Shown here: one piece after another, positions 21,224 to 33,250 of the stretch
Layout of the letters: each line of letters starts with the position of its first letter
Numbering within the stretch: the stretch's first letter is position 1
Source: Ephemerocybe angulata
Lineage: Eukaryota > Basidiomycota > Agaricomycetes > Agaricales > Psathyrellaceae
Direction of reading: 5' to 3'
DNA length: 64,000 bases
Assembly: GCA_013368325.1 (NCBI GenBank)
Contig: JAACJK010000164.1
Span: forward strand, 682,001 to 746,000
Translations under genes and position numbers: made by a program
The notes under the pieces: generated by a model
Databases searched by the model: none
Told to the model about the DNA's origin: nothing
Seen by the model: the letters and a program-made list of their open reading frames with translations, nothing else

Positions 21224-22652
21224 CTACGAGTTGACCTTCCATAGAGGTCGCTTGCGCAGCTTGCGTGTGACATGGACAGCGCTCCCACCAAAGTTGTTGC
21301 CAAATGCCAGCACCACCGTCTCCTCACCGCTCCCTCGGGAGATGCCTCGTTTGCGCAGCTCGATAGCGTCTTTGGCAAACTTGAAACGAGCTTGATCGGA
21401 TCCTGTCCACCGCAAGGGAGTTCGATCAGAAAATGGGGGCTTTAAAAGACGGAGAAACGTACCAATATTGAAGGTTGGAGATTCGACGGCGCTCTTGAAC
21501 ATGTCGAATGGCACCTGCGCGTAGACCTGGAGTAATACATCACGGCCTGTTTCCCCAGAGGTGGCATCTGGCTGAGGCTGGGGGTTTTGACGGACTTCGA
21601 GAACCTCGGGCAGTGTCACGACAAGGAAGTGGAAAACGTCGTCCCTTAGCCTCTGGGCGTAGTGACCAAAGACTGTCGGAATGACTTCCGAGGGAGTGAC
21701 AGAGCCGTTGGCGGGTTGGTGAGGAATGGCTTCAACGAATTTGAGCCAGGCGCCAATGGTATCAACTGATAGGGATCTTCTGCAAACTTCGTATGCGTAT
21801 TGACAGAGATCGTCCATGCCGCCGAGGAGACATCCTGCTGCAAGAACGGCGCGTGCATTTTCGGGGTGGATAAGGTTGAGAGAGATAGAGGAATACAGGT
21901 ACCCCAAAGCTGTTAAATAATTGATTAATGATTCGCGGGTGTAGGCAGAGACAACGGCGTACCGATGGCGAAACCCTAAGTCAACGATGATTAATAGCCG
22001 CACTTTTGGAAGCCTAAGGTTCACGTTGACGTACCTCTTGGGTCACTTCGGGCTCCTGTTCAAGATTGACGTAGATGACTCGCTGGCCCGTGGTTTGTGG
22101 CGAAGTCGACATTAAGTGGGCAAGATAGGGAGAGCGCGACAGGATTACGGCGTGGAGACGGTAGGCATTCTGATGCACATGCTGGATTAAAGACTATCAG
22201 GCAAGGACGTTCGTTGAGTTCAGTAAATGCTTGCGTACCAAGGTGGTATCTGCATAGTTCTGTGCGGAGAAGGTCGTCGCGTCAACCATAGTAGACTGTC
22301 AGAAACATCTAACTTACGCCTGTCTGAAAAGCATGGTACAAGTGGTTGACAATAGACTCGTTGTGCGAGGGCTGATAAGGACTGCAAGAGAGCAAACGCG
22401 TCATATTAGCAAAGGGAACCCAATACAATGATTGGCACAAGGTCGAGGTTGAAAATCGCGACCTATCGGTAAAGCTACGCACTTAGAGTACCCATTGACG
22501 GGATAGCTTGTCGCGGGAGGTGTGGTTCCGTTAGGTTCGTGAAATGGGGCGGTAGATGGGCTGACTTCGCCATATGAGCTGGTGCCATTGGTGCCATTGG
22601 TGAGGGGGGCACGACCATTGACGGAACCCGATGATGACGCAGCGGAGCTCAT
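21224..22652 (-). CDS. BTB/POZ-domain protein
   Basis: Seven exons (22652-22483, 22381-22318, 22259-22239, 22181-22035, 21975-21963, 21909-21463, 21402-21224) give 346 residues. After a Ser/Thr/Gly-rich N-terminus (1-56) comes a BTB domain (about 60-180): NESIVNHLYHAFQTGNYADT, NAYRLHAVILSRSPYLAHLM, IYVNLEQEPEVTQEGFAIAL and RAVLAAGCLLGGMDDLCQYA. A helical BACK-like region follows (YAQRLRDDVFHFLVVTLPEV), and the end reads VVLAFGNNFGGSAVHVTRKL. BTB proteins often act as dimeric adaptors for cullin-3 ligases or transcription complexes, but nothing here says which. Two exons are very short (21 and 13 nt), and phase agrees at every junction. Confidence 0.8.
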
Positions 22653-22893
22653 AGTAGATTTTGGTGAGCTAAAAGGACAAGAAGAGGATAAAAACAGAGG
22701 AATCCGGGTCGTGAAGAAGAAAAGGCGTAGAGATGGTTGAAGTCGCCGTCGAGGACCTGTTTGAGCTTGAGTCCGAAACGAAGTTACGCGTGTCACGCTC
22801 CCCTTTCAGCCTCATCAATTGTCACACAGCGTCCGCCACACTCCTTACAATCGCTCCTTTATCGATGTCTCGAGTTCGCGCGAAGTACTCAAA

Positions 22894-24198
22894 CTAAAAT
22901 CGCGATCTGATTTCTTGCCACTCTATGACCTCTCCAAAGGACCCTGGAGTTGCCTCCATGCATACAAAGTGACTCATCAGATTGCTCCCTATACCGCTCC
23001 CTGCCATCAGCGCACCACAAAGAGGCTCATACGAGGGCGGTTCGGCAGAGTAACTCAGAGTGCTAAATGCCACTTTTGAACCAATATCAGGCTTCTCATC
23101 GTGGGGCATATCCTCGTCGTCCAATTCGACTTGGCCATCCTCAAGCTCTCGGGCATTCTTAACAAGCTTTATCGCAACGTCAACACTGGATTCATTAAGC
23201 AGCTGGTGTGAGACCAGGCACGTACCATATGCGATCTATCCGAAACGAAGCTGTCGAGGTAGATTTTCGCGGATATAACTCTGAAAGAGCTGTTGGGCAG
23301 CACACCAACAGTCAGCTTGGATTCCTCGAAACTCGAACATCAAGGGCTGCCAACGATAGGCTGAAGTGGGCAGCCATCGAAAGCTTTATATAGCCTTCGG
23401 TGAAGTCTCCGTCCCACACTCACCTCTGATATTCCGGCAAGAGGCTCGATGGGAACGTCAACTCCAGGTAATCTGTACCATGAGGAGTAATGTTTGGTCA
23501 GCGCCAGGCCCATACACCCAAAGGCCATTATTAGCCTGCACAGGACGGAGAACTAACGCACCTTCCCAAGGGCAAGGCGATGGTAGATAGCTGTCAAGGT
23601 CATATACATACGATCCTGCTCTATTCTGGGCTGGAGGACCACCTTCCAAACTCTCCCCAATCCCGGGTTCGCGCACAACCCGAGCCAAATTCAGATCCTT
23701 GGGCTGCAGAAGGAGGATGACATGGTAGTCCCAAACCACGGGTAGACGGGCGCTCCTCGCTGCTTTCTGGAAGAAGAGTGCGACCTATTTTGTCGAGGAG
23801 AATCAGTAAGCATTGTGCAAGAATGCCATAGAGCTGTGTGGAAGGGCATCGCGAAGTCGAGGAGCCGAGGTGTCAAAGCACCATCCAGTCGGGTCAAGAC
23901 AAATGCAGCACCGCCAAATCCATCCGACCGTCTTCGACGGCGACCGTTTGAACTCGGACTCCCCTTTCGTCTAAACAGCACTATCGTGTCCAAATCTCAC
24001 CTTCTTGGCTTTATTAGAGATGAACACGGCCGAGATAAGCCAGTTGTCCGCGACTGCTGGAATCGAAGAGAACCGTTGACAGAGGAGGTAGATATTCTCT
24101 TCACAGTAGCAGCTTGTATAGACCGCATCGCGGGGTAAATCTGGGGGTTGGAACGTTCGCAAGTCTGCCCCGTCCGAGTCAAGGCCCGGATTCGCCAT
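22894..24198 (-). CDS. NTA1-like (NTAQ1): Protein N-terminal glutamine amidohydrolase (NTAQ1/WDYHV1)
   Basis: Converts N-terminal Gln of proteins to Glu, the first step of the Gln branch of the Arg/N-degron pathway. Five exons (24198-24001, 23784-23562, 23472-23424, 23289-23226, 23157-22894) give 265 residues. The catalytic elements are visible in order: the Cys motif YTSCYCEENIYLLC, the His motif VVWDYHVILLL and the Asp motif YDLDSYLPSPCPWE. SFRVISAKIYLDSF and SDRSHM follow, then a C-terminal PPSYEPLCGALMAGSGIGSN. Intron 1 (24000-23785) is long for this genome at 216 nt. The last intron (23225-23158) was set at 68 nt because a 23-nt GT-AG alternative is too short. Confidence 0.88.
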
Positions 24199-25804
24199 AG
24201 GAGTTTCTTCAAAGAGTGTATAACGTTATCGCGAAGTCGCAACAGTTCGGTCACCTGTTCAAGCCAGGTTCACAGGGCAAGCCTCGCGGGAGGGGAGAGT
24301 GCCTGAAGGAAGAGAGACCAATCTGTGACAGAGTGAAGAGTAGAAAGGGGCCCTCTACCACGGTTGTGGGTGGTAGTGGACTTGGTGGTTATCGCCAAAA
24401 AGGTTGCTCGCAACGCGCTTCTGGGTGCTCTGTCGATAACGTTCTAATGCAGAAGAACCACTCCTTTCACCCAGTCCCAAATCGATTATAAATCGACTGC
24501 CCGATCTCGCTAGGCGGTGGCTCGGAACCACTTTGACGCTGAAATATCGGGGTTCGCCTTGGGACGGTGTGGGGAAGGCTGGCCCAGAACTCCGGGGTAC
24601 GACAAAAAAAGCCGGGAATGGCCTGGAATGGCTGGAAAACGATAGAAAAAGGAGGGAAAAGATTGGAAGGAAGCAGAAGGAACAAAGAAGCGTCTTTAAA
24701 AAATTCCGCTGTAAAACAGCCATGAGATAACTAGTCACTTGCATGAGGAGGATTGTTCGAATCTACTTGAGATGAGCCGTCGCAGTAGGTCAGCATGTCA
24801 AGCACATTTCAAATACCCAGCTGACCACCGGTGACCACCCCGCCCCCGCATTCGGAGCGCTTAGCAGCGGAACTGATGCGTTGACCTCCACTCCGTCTGA
24901 CTCGCTTCGCGAGCTTTCGCGAGCCGCCCGGCGCTTATCCGGCGGGTCTGAATCCTCGAATGTTGCCTTGATTAATTCACGAGCATCTAAAATCGGAGAC
25001 GGACAAAGAAGTGGGTTTGAATCGAGGAACATGCTTGCGATTTGATTTACAGCCGAAACATAACAAAGAGGTACGGTATTGATATCAAGAGGGAAAGATA
25101 CGATAGCGCGGAGGCCGGGAAACAGATTTGGTTGTACAGGAAGAGCTAAAGACACGGTAGGGTATGAGTGGATGACAAAAGGTATACGGCGCTAGACGAC
25201 AAGCGGCTGCGCAAAGGAAAGGAGGAGGAGAGGGGGACGCTAGCTGTGTACCAGATGGATGAAGGCCAGAGTCGCCATGAGAGAGACCCGGTCCGCCCAA
25301 ATGGGAGAATGCATTGTCTGCGTTGAGCATGGCCAGGGCGCGACGCGCTAGCGCCAACCGGCGGTCCGGCTCCAATGCGCGTCGTCGCCTGGTCCTGGCT
25401 AGGACGGGTGCTGGATGGCTGCAGAGCATCCGTCCGACTGATAAAGGAGCATGGGCGAGTTGGCTGGCCTTGACAAGGCGACGGCGAGTATGGAGGCAAA
25501 GGGCAGATGCAGAGCGCTGCGGGCTAAGGATGGCCCCGCAACGCGCTTGAGACGGTAAACAGGGTATAGCGCAAGCGCAGGAGTCGTGGAGGGGACACCA
25601 GGGTGGTTACGACGCGGGTATGACAGCCCCCACTAGTTCGGGCGAGGGCATCGCCAGCGTGAGCGCGGTGTGGTACCCGCAACAGATAATAGATAGATAG
25701 GTATCATGGATCTTCTGGTTTCTATCAAAGCGGGTTCTAATCAGCTGAAGTGAATTGAGAAGGATATGGGCGGGACTTACGGGTATCATCATGAACGGCG
25801 TAAA
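24199..25804. other. gene-poor stretch of 1.6 kb
   Basis: No convincing gene model was found. Minus-strand open frames at 25429-25085 and 25155-24790 have a coding-like look (for example LALARRALAMLNADNAFSHL) but match no family I know and cannot be joined confidently. A 24600-24680 segment is purine-rich with repeated TGGAATGGCTGG-like units. A relic of a mobile element or a lineage-specific gene is possible. Confidence 0.35.
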
Positions 25805-26140
25805 TTACTTTCCAACGAGGTAGGTAGCTCCTTTCTTCTTCAGCACCAGTTCTGGTGAGGAGGTATCGCTACGCTGGAAAGGCGTGAAGATGGGCTTCGC
25901 CGCCTGGGGTCGGGGCGAGTACATCGGCGTCGTAGGGTGCGATGATGGCGTTGATGCTCCACTACTCGACTGGGACGTGGCGTAGGAGAACTGGGAGTGG
26001 TACGCGGGCCTCGCGCCTCGCGAAGGCGTCGGCATCAGGTACTGGGAGGGTTGCGGAGATGCGGGGACAAGCCCTGAGTTGTTTGTGAAGGGGTGGGTGG
26101 CGAAAGGGTCGAAAGATCCTGGAAGCGATGAGTGAGGCAT
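25805..26140 (-). CDS. Small hypothetical protein, Ser/Pro-rich
   Basis: A single open frame of 111 residues from the ATG at 26140. It is rich in Ser, Pro and Thr, with PGSFDPFATHPFTNNSG, SQYLMPTPSRGARPAYHSQF and a C-terminal SSPELVLKKKGATYLVGK. Codon use looks fungal and the patterned ending suggests selection, but no domain is recognised. The 3' end could be spliced further, since a GTAATT follows the last Lys codon. An in-frame upstream TTG was not taken as start. Confidence 0.42.
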   Translation of the reverse strand: MPHSSLPGSFDPFATHPFTNNSGLVPASPQPSQYLMPTPSRGARPAYHSQFSYATSQSSSGASTPSSHPTTPMYSPRPQAAKPIFTPFQRSDTSSPELVLKKKGATYLVGK

Positions 26141-27504
26141 GTCGATAATAGGCAAGTGTGAAGGTGAAGTCAGGTTTGACTGTTCGACGAAGTGTACGAA
26201 TTGGGATGTAAGGACTCGAGACAGTGGTCCTTATATACTGGAAACCGCTTGACTTCATCCGAACTGTTGTCCTGGTTGCTCGGGATAACCAGAACAGAGG
26301 AACCGGAGATCGAATCTTTGAATTTGAACGTGGATGCAGACAAGATCAGAGCAGAAACACACGGGAAACCGCTATTCATGCGCACCCATTTCTCACATGC
26401 CGTTTCCCCGCAAATCTCGATCATCCAGAGGGGAATCGTCGGCGCCTGCCTTCCTAATCCGCAAACACGTGTCTCCTGATTCTTCGTCTTCCGTCTTGTC
26501 TTTTGGGCTAGAAAATGTCGTAGTCCTGGCGCTGGGTCACAATTCCCAAGTAGATTAATCTGTGGGCAAGGGTAGCCTGAAGGGGGAATATCAAACAGGA
26601 AGGTAGAGGCAGGCATCCAAGGTAGCAATCTATGAGAAAAACATTCTGCCTGCCATGTGCAAGCACTTAGCAGATGCAGTTTTGCGTACTGCCGAACCTG
26701 GGTTCCGACGCGACTAAGCCGCCGCCTTCAACAGTCCTCCGACCCTGCGCTCCGCAAGTAGACGAAGAAGGACTTCTGCGTCTGAATTCTCGTTGTTCAT
26801 AGAGCTCCAGTTTATGCCGATATGAACCTGGGGAAGAGTGGGGCTCCTTTGACACAAACATAAATGGATTCATGGCTGGAGTGGGTTTGGTCCAGCTCTT
26901 CTGCTTCTGTCGCTGCGACAGCAATTGGAAGAGCATGGTGTTCCGAGTCAAACACGTTGCATCAAAGCTGGCGTTATGAACGCCAGTGCCTTATGGATTG
27001 AGCCTTCATTCCGTTAGTTATCTCTTAGATATGACTTGCGCTTTACATCGTGGACTGCGATTGGGGCAGGATTTGGGTTCATCGGAGCGGGATAGGCCGG
27101 AGCGGGAGACAGGAAGCCCAGATTTACGAGAACGTGGCCGGTGCGTAATCGAGGGATGGAGATAACGGGTTCGACGCCCTCAGCCTCGAGGCAGCGATGT
27201 TTGCGATATAAAGCTACGATCAATGGGCCACCTCCTTGGTGCGGGGAAGACACTGCCTTGGGTTTCGTGGTTTTTTCATAGACCTTCACGGGAGGCGTTT
27301 ATGTGGCCAGAAGCTCATGGTTTCGGTGCCATGCGATCGTATCTGTCAACGGTAAGAAGTTCGGAGAGAAACCATACGAAGCTCACGCTAAGGCTACAAG
27401 GTTAATCGCATTTGTTCGGCCATAGAGGAAGGCGAATGCTCGCCGGGTGCAAAGGAATCGGTCGAAAGGCGACCTAGCAAGGGAATCATATTGAAGGCCA
27501 GAAA
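26141..27504. other. gene-poor stretch of 1.36 kb
   Basis: Short open frames on both strands (for example minus 26951-26667 and 27289-27014) lack family motifs and consistent splice partners. No RNA gene or repeat was recognised. The region should include the promoter of the small hypothetical gene and the 3' end of ATP12. Confidence 0.35.
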
Positions 27505-28636
27505 CTACGCTTCGTTTACCAAGAGGAGCGCAGCGCTTCCAAGCTGCCGTCTCACATCCTGATAGTCCACGTCATGAGCTGAAAAGCAGTGGGATTAGAT
27601 GTTGATTCTCAAGTGAGTGGATTGATTGTACGCACTATCCTCAACCTCTCCCCAGACTTGAATCTGACTGTCGACCTCTGCTGACGCAGCCAGAGCGGCC
27701 TGCTCGACATTCAGGTGTCTCTTGACCACCGCCATGCCAATAATGAAGGACTTGGTTGCAAGCGTTGCCCGTTCCAAGGCTAAAAAGAAGTGAGTATCTG
27801 ATATACTCGCCTGAAGGAACCATTCGCACCAGCCAGTTCCCAGGAATTCAAGGATTCCATTGCTTCAAAGAGCTTTTCCTTGGTCGCGGTCGGCTGACTG
27901 GGGGACAGTACTGAATTGGACACGTTAATCTCAACGTCGAAAGTCTTCCTCGCCCAGTCGATCAGAGGAACCCAGCGCTCCTTCTGCAGCCGAGCTAGAC
28001 GCTCGGAATTCTCGTCAAAGAAGCTGTAAGCGGGCCGTTAGCAGGGTCACATCGGACGTTATTGGAACACGCACCATACGGTATCTGTTTCGAAGTACTT
28101 GAGCAGTGACTGCTCTACTTCCTCTCGAGCGCTTGTCTCGGTAAGAGTGTCTGTTGCCCGGGATGCAATCGAGGTCTATTCTCGGTGGTAAGCGGCTATT
28201 CCGATATTAGTCCAGAGTTCCTACATACCAAAGGCAAGGCGTGGTGTTTTAAAAGTGTTTCTTGATGATCCCATTCCGCTGCAATGAGTGATGCAACCAA
28301 ACGCTTGCTCTTGGGGAGGAGTAACGTATTTCCCGAGGGCGTCTTGAGCGCCCTCTTGTCCAGCGTCACAGCGTAGCCGTCACCGCGCTGGTCTAGTCCA
28401 ACATCTTTCCAGAACCGTCTCAAGGTAACCTCAGCCTCTAAAAGGTTCTTAGTAGGAAAAAAAACTGTGTGTGTCGAGAAAGCCATACTGTTCGTGTCGG
28501 TTTGGGGAAGCCCTTCCGCTGCGGCGACTGAAGAGTTCCAACGGGCCCTTCCACACGTCCTGAGAGCCAGCTCCTTCCATTGTGAAGAGGGGTATGCCTT
28601 GGTACATGAGTACCGTCCAAGTTTCTGGGCCAGCAT
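27505..28636 (-). CDS. ATP12: ATP12 (ATPAF2), F1-ATPase assembly chaperone
   Basis: Mitochondrial chaperone that holds the F1 alpha subunit before hexamer assembly. Six exons (28636-28489, 28437-28229, 28175-28075, 28023-27830, 27779-27636, 27578-27505) give 289 residues. The first about 45 residues are basic and hydroxylated without early acids, as in a mitochondrial presequence. The ATP12 domain shows AEVTLRRFWKDVGLDQRGD, VTLDKRALKTPSGNTLLLP, LIAAEWDHQETLLKHHALPL, ASRATDTLTETSAREEVEQS, ALERATLATKSFIIGMAVVK and QIQVWGEVEDTHDVDY. Intron 1 has a clear TACTAAG branch sequence. It is divergent from MSH3, with 218 nt between the two start codons. Confidence 0.93.
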
Positions 28637-28854
28637 TATGAGAGTAGAGAGCAAGCAATTAGTAACGCGCTGACCGCTTGCTCCGACTCCGGACGTGTCG
28701 AAAATTCCGCGTTCCGTCACCGTCACGTGCAAGTGCCTTATTGGGCCGTGGCGCGCCTTAGCTGGCGCGTCGACTAATTGAGTTGTCGTCTCTCTTGTCT
28801 TACCACCGCCATTCTCGACCACCCCTGGTGTCGCTACTACCAGCTCCGCCATAC
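28637..28854. promoter_or_regulatory. Shared ATP12/MSH3 promoter with three ACGCG cores
   Basis: The 218 nt between the divergent ATP12 and MSH3 start codons hold ACGCG at 28665-28669 (plus) and at 28708-28712 and 28766-28770 (minus), plus a CACGTG near 28725. ACGCG is the core of MBF-type sites. None is the full ACGCGT. Cell-cycle control of MSH3 is inferred. Confidence 0.35.
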
Positions 28855-31800
28855 ATGAGTCCAGGGAAGCAGTCGAATATCTCGTCGTTCTTCCAGCCTT
28901 CTCAAAGCACCTCTGGGGGAAAGAAGCGCGCATTATGCCCCATCGACTTGACCAGTGAAGCTTCTGACAAAGATGGCACACCGCCTCCAACCAAAAGGCT
29001 GAAGAGTACCAGCGAGGGATCGAACAGTGCGGGGGCACCACCGGCGACCACTGTTATTGGTCCAGTCTTACAGAAGTTCGGTTACTCTGCCGGGGATACC
29101 ACTCGCGCTCCAAGGACAGCTGCCCAGCAGGCTCGCCATGAGGCGTGCAAGAAGAAATTGCTCCTGGATAACAGCACATTCCTTCCAAACTCAGTAACTC
29201 TTGAACAGGAAAGTGCGACTCTAGATCGCGCGAATCTCGCAGACCCTGCAGATGCCACCAAAGACTCGGATTCTGAGGGGGAAGGATCTGATGACCCGTT
29301 CGAAAAATTCCAAGAGATGGTCTACGCCAGCAAGGGCAGAAAGGGTAACACGAAGGGGAAAACCTCGACAGCACCTCAGAAGCGAACCAAAAAGGCAGTT
29401 GAGATAGGCCCCAGTGGAAAGGTGTACACTCCACTGGAGCTTCAGGTAAGTAACCCCCGATTTACTACCCCATCCGAACTCTTGAACGAATTTCCCTACT
29501 ACAGGTTCGCCAACTCAAGGCCGATAACCCTGGAACCGTGCTGATGATAGAAGTTGGATACAAATTCAAGTTTTTTGGAGATGACGCAAAGGTGCTAATG
29601 CAGTCTGGATCTGGAGCTTCGGCACTAACTCTTTCAATAGGTTGCGGATAAGGAGCTGGGGATGGTCTCATTCCAGGATAGGAACTTTTTGGTGGCGTCC
29701 ATTCCAACTCACCGTGGCGAAGTTCACCTCAAGAAGTGAGTGCAGTTTGCCAAGTCAAAGCTTTTGTACACTCATTTACATCTCATCAGGCTACTGGCTC
29801 AAGGTTATAGGGTTGGCATAGTGAATCAAATTGAGACAGCTGCTCTGAAGAAAGTCGGAGACAACAAGGCCGGGCCTTTTGAACGGAAGCTAACGAAGCA
29901 GTATACGGCTGCAACGTTCGTCAGTTTCTCTGGTCCGCCTTGGAACGCGCTAACGTCTGCACCAGATATGTCGACGACCTGAATTCGGTTGACGAATTGG
30001 AACGGTATACTCCGCCACCATTCATGTGTCTTGTGGAACAGCCAAAGCCGAACGACCCTCTAAAGGTTTCGATCAGCGTTATTAGCATATGTCCGACCAC
30101 GGGGGACGTCATTTGGGACGAATTCGATGGTGCGTGGGCTCGCTCTCAGATCCAATGCCGCCACTCATGTGTTTCTCAGACACGGTTATGCGGATCGAGC
30201 TAGAGGTAGGCTTTGCGCAGATGTGAACATACGGAAGAAGAACTGACGTTTGGCCAGACGCGTTTGGCTCACATCCAGCCTTCTGAAATTTTGTTACCGA
30301 GGGAAGGGCTCTCTCCCCAGACATCGAAAATGCTCACCGATTTCTCTGGGTAGGTGCCCGCAACCTTGGTTTCGGGGTGTTTTCTGACTTAGCCAACCCC
30401 AAAGGCGTTCAGCAACAGGCAATAAGATACGTAACGAATATTTTCAGCGGCCAATGACATACACCACTGCTTTCGCCCAAGTATCAGATTTCTTCACCGA
30501 TAAGACCAAGTTTGGTGCTGCGTCAGAAAGCTTCCGATCTGGTGCGTCCCTCAATCATATCGATATGAAGGCGTTCCTTAACTTCCTGGATTCCAGGCAA
30601 GTTGATGGCAGAGATTACGGACTTTCCCAAGGGTCCCTTGGTGGCATTAGCCCATGCCATCAAGCATCTGTCCACATTTGGGATCGCTGACGCCTTCCTG
30701 GAGACCCGGTTTTTCAGCAGGTTCGCGAGCAGGGCTCACATGCTTCTTGCAGCCAATACTTTGACGAACTTGGAGATCTATCGGAACGAAACTGACCATT
30801 CTACGTCTGGGTCGTTGATTGAGATCTTGGACAAAACCAAAACCAGATTTGGGGCGAGACTACTCCGAAATTGGGTTGGACGTCCTCTCATTGACAAGAG
30901 GTGGATTCTTCGAATGTTCTGGAGAAAAGATCTGCTGACGCCTTCGACAGACTGCTCTGTGAACGCGTCGATGCTGTGGGGGAAATCATCACGAGCGAAT
31001 CTCCGAAGTTGCACACATTGCGGTATACGTTGAAAGGGCTTCCAGATCTTGCCAAGGGCCTTTCCCGTATCCAATATGGCCAGGTCCGCCTCTAACCTTC
31101 GTCTCTTGTCCCTTGCTGAACGACCTTGTCCCCCAGTGCACACCACAAGAGTTGGCTGTTCTTCTGCCTGCATTCAATAAAATTGCTACAGCGTTCGACC
31201 AAGAAAACTTCACGTCGACTGAAGATGTTGGGTTTGAATCTTCATTGCTTAACGAAATTGTATTCGCTTTGCCTAAGATAAAGGGGCCCATTCAGAGCAT
31301 CATCAAAGAGATTAATCTTGCCAAAGCGAAGGAAGGAGCGATGGAGTCCCTATGGACTGACTTTGAGAAGTTTCCCGAAATCTCGGATCTAGACCTGGTC
31401 AGTATACCTTTGCTTTGTGTCTCCCCTTCCCTCATGAAAATTTTAGGCCCTTCAAACAATCGAGGTCGAGCTCACCCATGAGTTAAAATCAAGTATGTCT
31501 TTGCGGCCTTCGAATAACTTACACCTCCTTATACACTCTCAGTCAGGAAACAACTTCGAATCCCGTCACTACAATGGTCTACCTGGGGAACGGACGAGGT
31601 CAATCTCTGGCTTAACTTCCTCTTGACCACCTTATTGACGGTCTCTTTTTGCAGTATCTCGTGGAGGTCAAGAAAAAGGACGCGCAGACCATACCAGATG
31701 AGTGGAATCTGCATTCAACGTATGTTAGTCATTGAATAGCCAGCTTCATCCACTGATCTAGCCAACAAATAGGACCAAGTTCTATCGGAGATACTATACG

Positions 31801-33241
31801 CCAAATGTCCGCGCAAAGATAGCGGAGAAAGGACAGTTGCAAGAGCGCCTGCAGGTCAGTATCGAACGCGTTGCAATCTCGAATGTCGACTTACTCGCGA
31901 GAAAAGGCTGTTGCAGCTGCAGCGTTCAAGTCTTTCTTGGAAGTTATTGCAGCGAAACATTATAATGTTTTACGGGAGGCTGTGAACAGACTAGCCGTCG
32001 CTGATTGTCTTCTTAGTCTGGCCCAGGTCGCATTGCAGGAGAACTACGTGAAGCCGGAATTCGTCGATGACGACGTGCTGGAGATTGAAGAAGGCCGCCA
32101 CCCCATGGTCGAGGTGCTTCGTTCAGACCCCTACATTCCCAACTCCGTGCAGATGGGAGCTGGGTCACCTAGAAGCAAAATAATCACAGGCCCTAACATG
32201 GGAGGGTACGTCCTCCCTCCATGACGACGCCTATGATCACTCTGACGTACCTTTTCTATTCTTCTGCCCCCGTCCCTTGACAGGAAGAGCTCGTGTGTCC
32301 GAATGATCGCCTTGATAGTCATTATGGCGCAGATTGGATCGTATGTCCCTGCTGCTTCTGTAAGGATGAAGTTAATCGACTCGGTTCTTACTCGAATGGG
32401 AGGTGAGCAGCTCCACTTTCCTATTGCTTTTATCTCCGCAAGTTAACTGTAATTGAAAGCTTCTGATGATATCGTTCGAGGGAGATCTACGTTCATGGTT
32501 GAAATGTCAGAAACGAGCGAGATTTTAGCGACTGCATCCAAGGACAGTCTTGTTATCCTTGACGAGCTCGGGCGAGGCACTTCGACGTTCGATGGGGTGC
32601 GCTAACGTATTATCTCAAAAGAAACATCTTGACTGACTACTTTGAAGATGGCCATCGCTGACGCTGTGCTGAGGCACCTCGTGGAAGAAAAACAGTGCAA
32701 GTCGCTGTTCATTACGCATTATCCTATGGTCGCTACCGACCTCGAGAAGACCTTCCCCGACGATCTTCAAAACCTACACATGAGCTATCAATCTGACACC
32801 CGCATTGATGGCAGGAGAAGCATCACATTCCTGTATGAGCTTACGTCCGGCCTCGCGCCAGGTAAGGAAAGTTTAGGTGTCCCATGACCATTCTGCTCAA
32901 CCCGCCCTCTATAGAATCCTTCGGGATTGAATGCGGTCGTCTGGCAGGACTCCCCGAGAAACTTCTTGAAGTGGCCACTGAACGCTCGGATCAGATGCGT
33001 CGAGAAGTTACCGCACGCGTGAAACGGAACAAGTAAGGAGACCGACACTTTCTGCGCCCGCTCCTCGGATCTGTGCTAACGTGGCCACGCGCCTTATTCC
33101 AGGGCACGCAAAGCCAAAAACTTGATCTCCCAGATCTCTGTGAACAGCGACAATCCAAAAGTACTGTTAGAAGAATTGAAAGCTCTCGCAGAATCTATAC
33201 AAAGCCCCACAGGTCCTACTACCATTACTATACCAAGCTAG
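28855..33241 (+). CDS. MSH3: DNA mismatch repair protein MSH3
   Basis: MutS-beta subunit that with MSH2 recognises insertion/deletion loops. Twenty-one exons splice in frame to 1,096 residues, a normal MSH3 length; the larger ones are 28855-29445, 30597-30900, 31137-31397, 31907-32205 and 32648-32861. The N-terminus carries a PCNA-binding motif QSNISSFF. The mismatch-binding domain starts at [18 protein letters not shown] and has the MSH3-type [13 protein letters not shown] rather than the MSH6 Phe-X-Glu motif. Then come a connector, the lever and clamp regions ([20 protein letters not shown]), and the ATPase: Walker A TGPNMGGKSSCVRM (about 850), [17 protein letters not shown], and Walker B with D-loop [15 protein letters not shown] (about 930). 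All key motifs are intact. The stop lies nine bases from the stop of the convergent POL5 gene. Confidence 0.95.
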
Positions 33242-33250
33242 ATATCATGC

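Noticed and set aside
22394..22401. ACGCGT in an intron of the BTB gene, and single copies elsewhere
   Set aside because: Isolated ACGCGT hexamers occur at background level in this GC-rich sequence; only clusters near start codons were reported.
23203..23225. 23-nt GT-AG segment as the last intron of NTAQ1
   Set aside because: Below any plausible intron length; a 68-nt intron ending at 23158 keeps the same phase.
24745..24770. TTCGAAT sequence resembling a tRNA T-loop
   Set aside because: Flanking bases do not form the T stem and no anticodon arm or acceptor stem could be found around it. No tRNA or rRNA gene was seen in the window.
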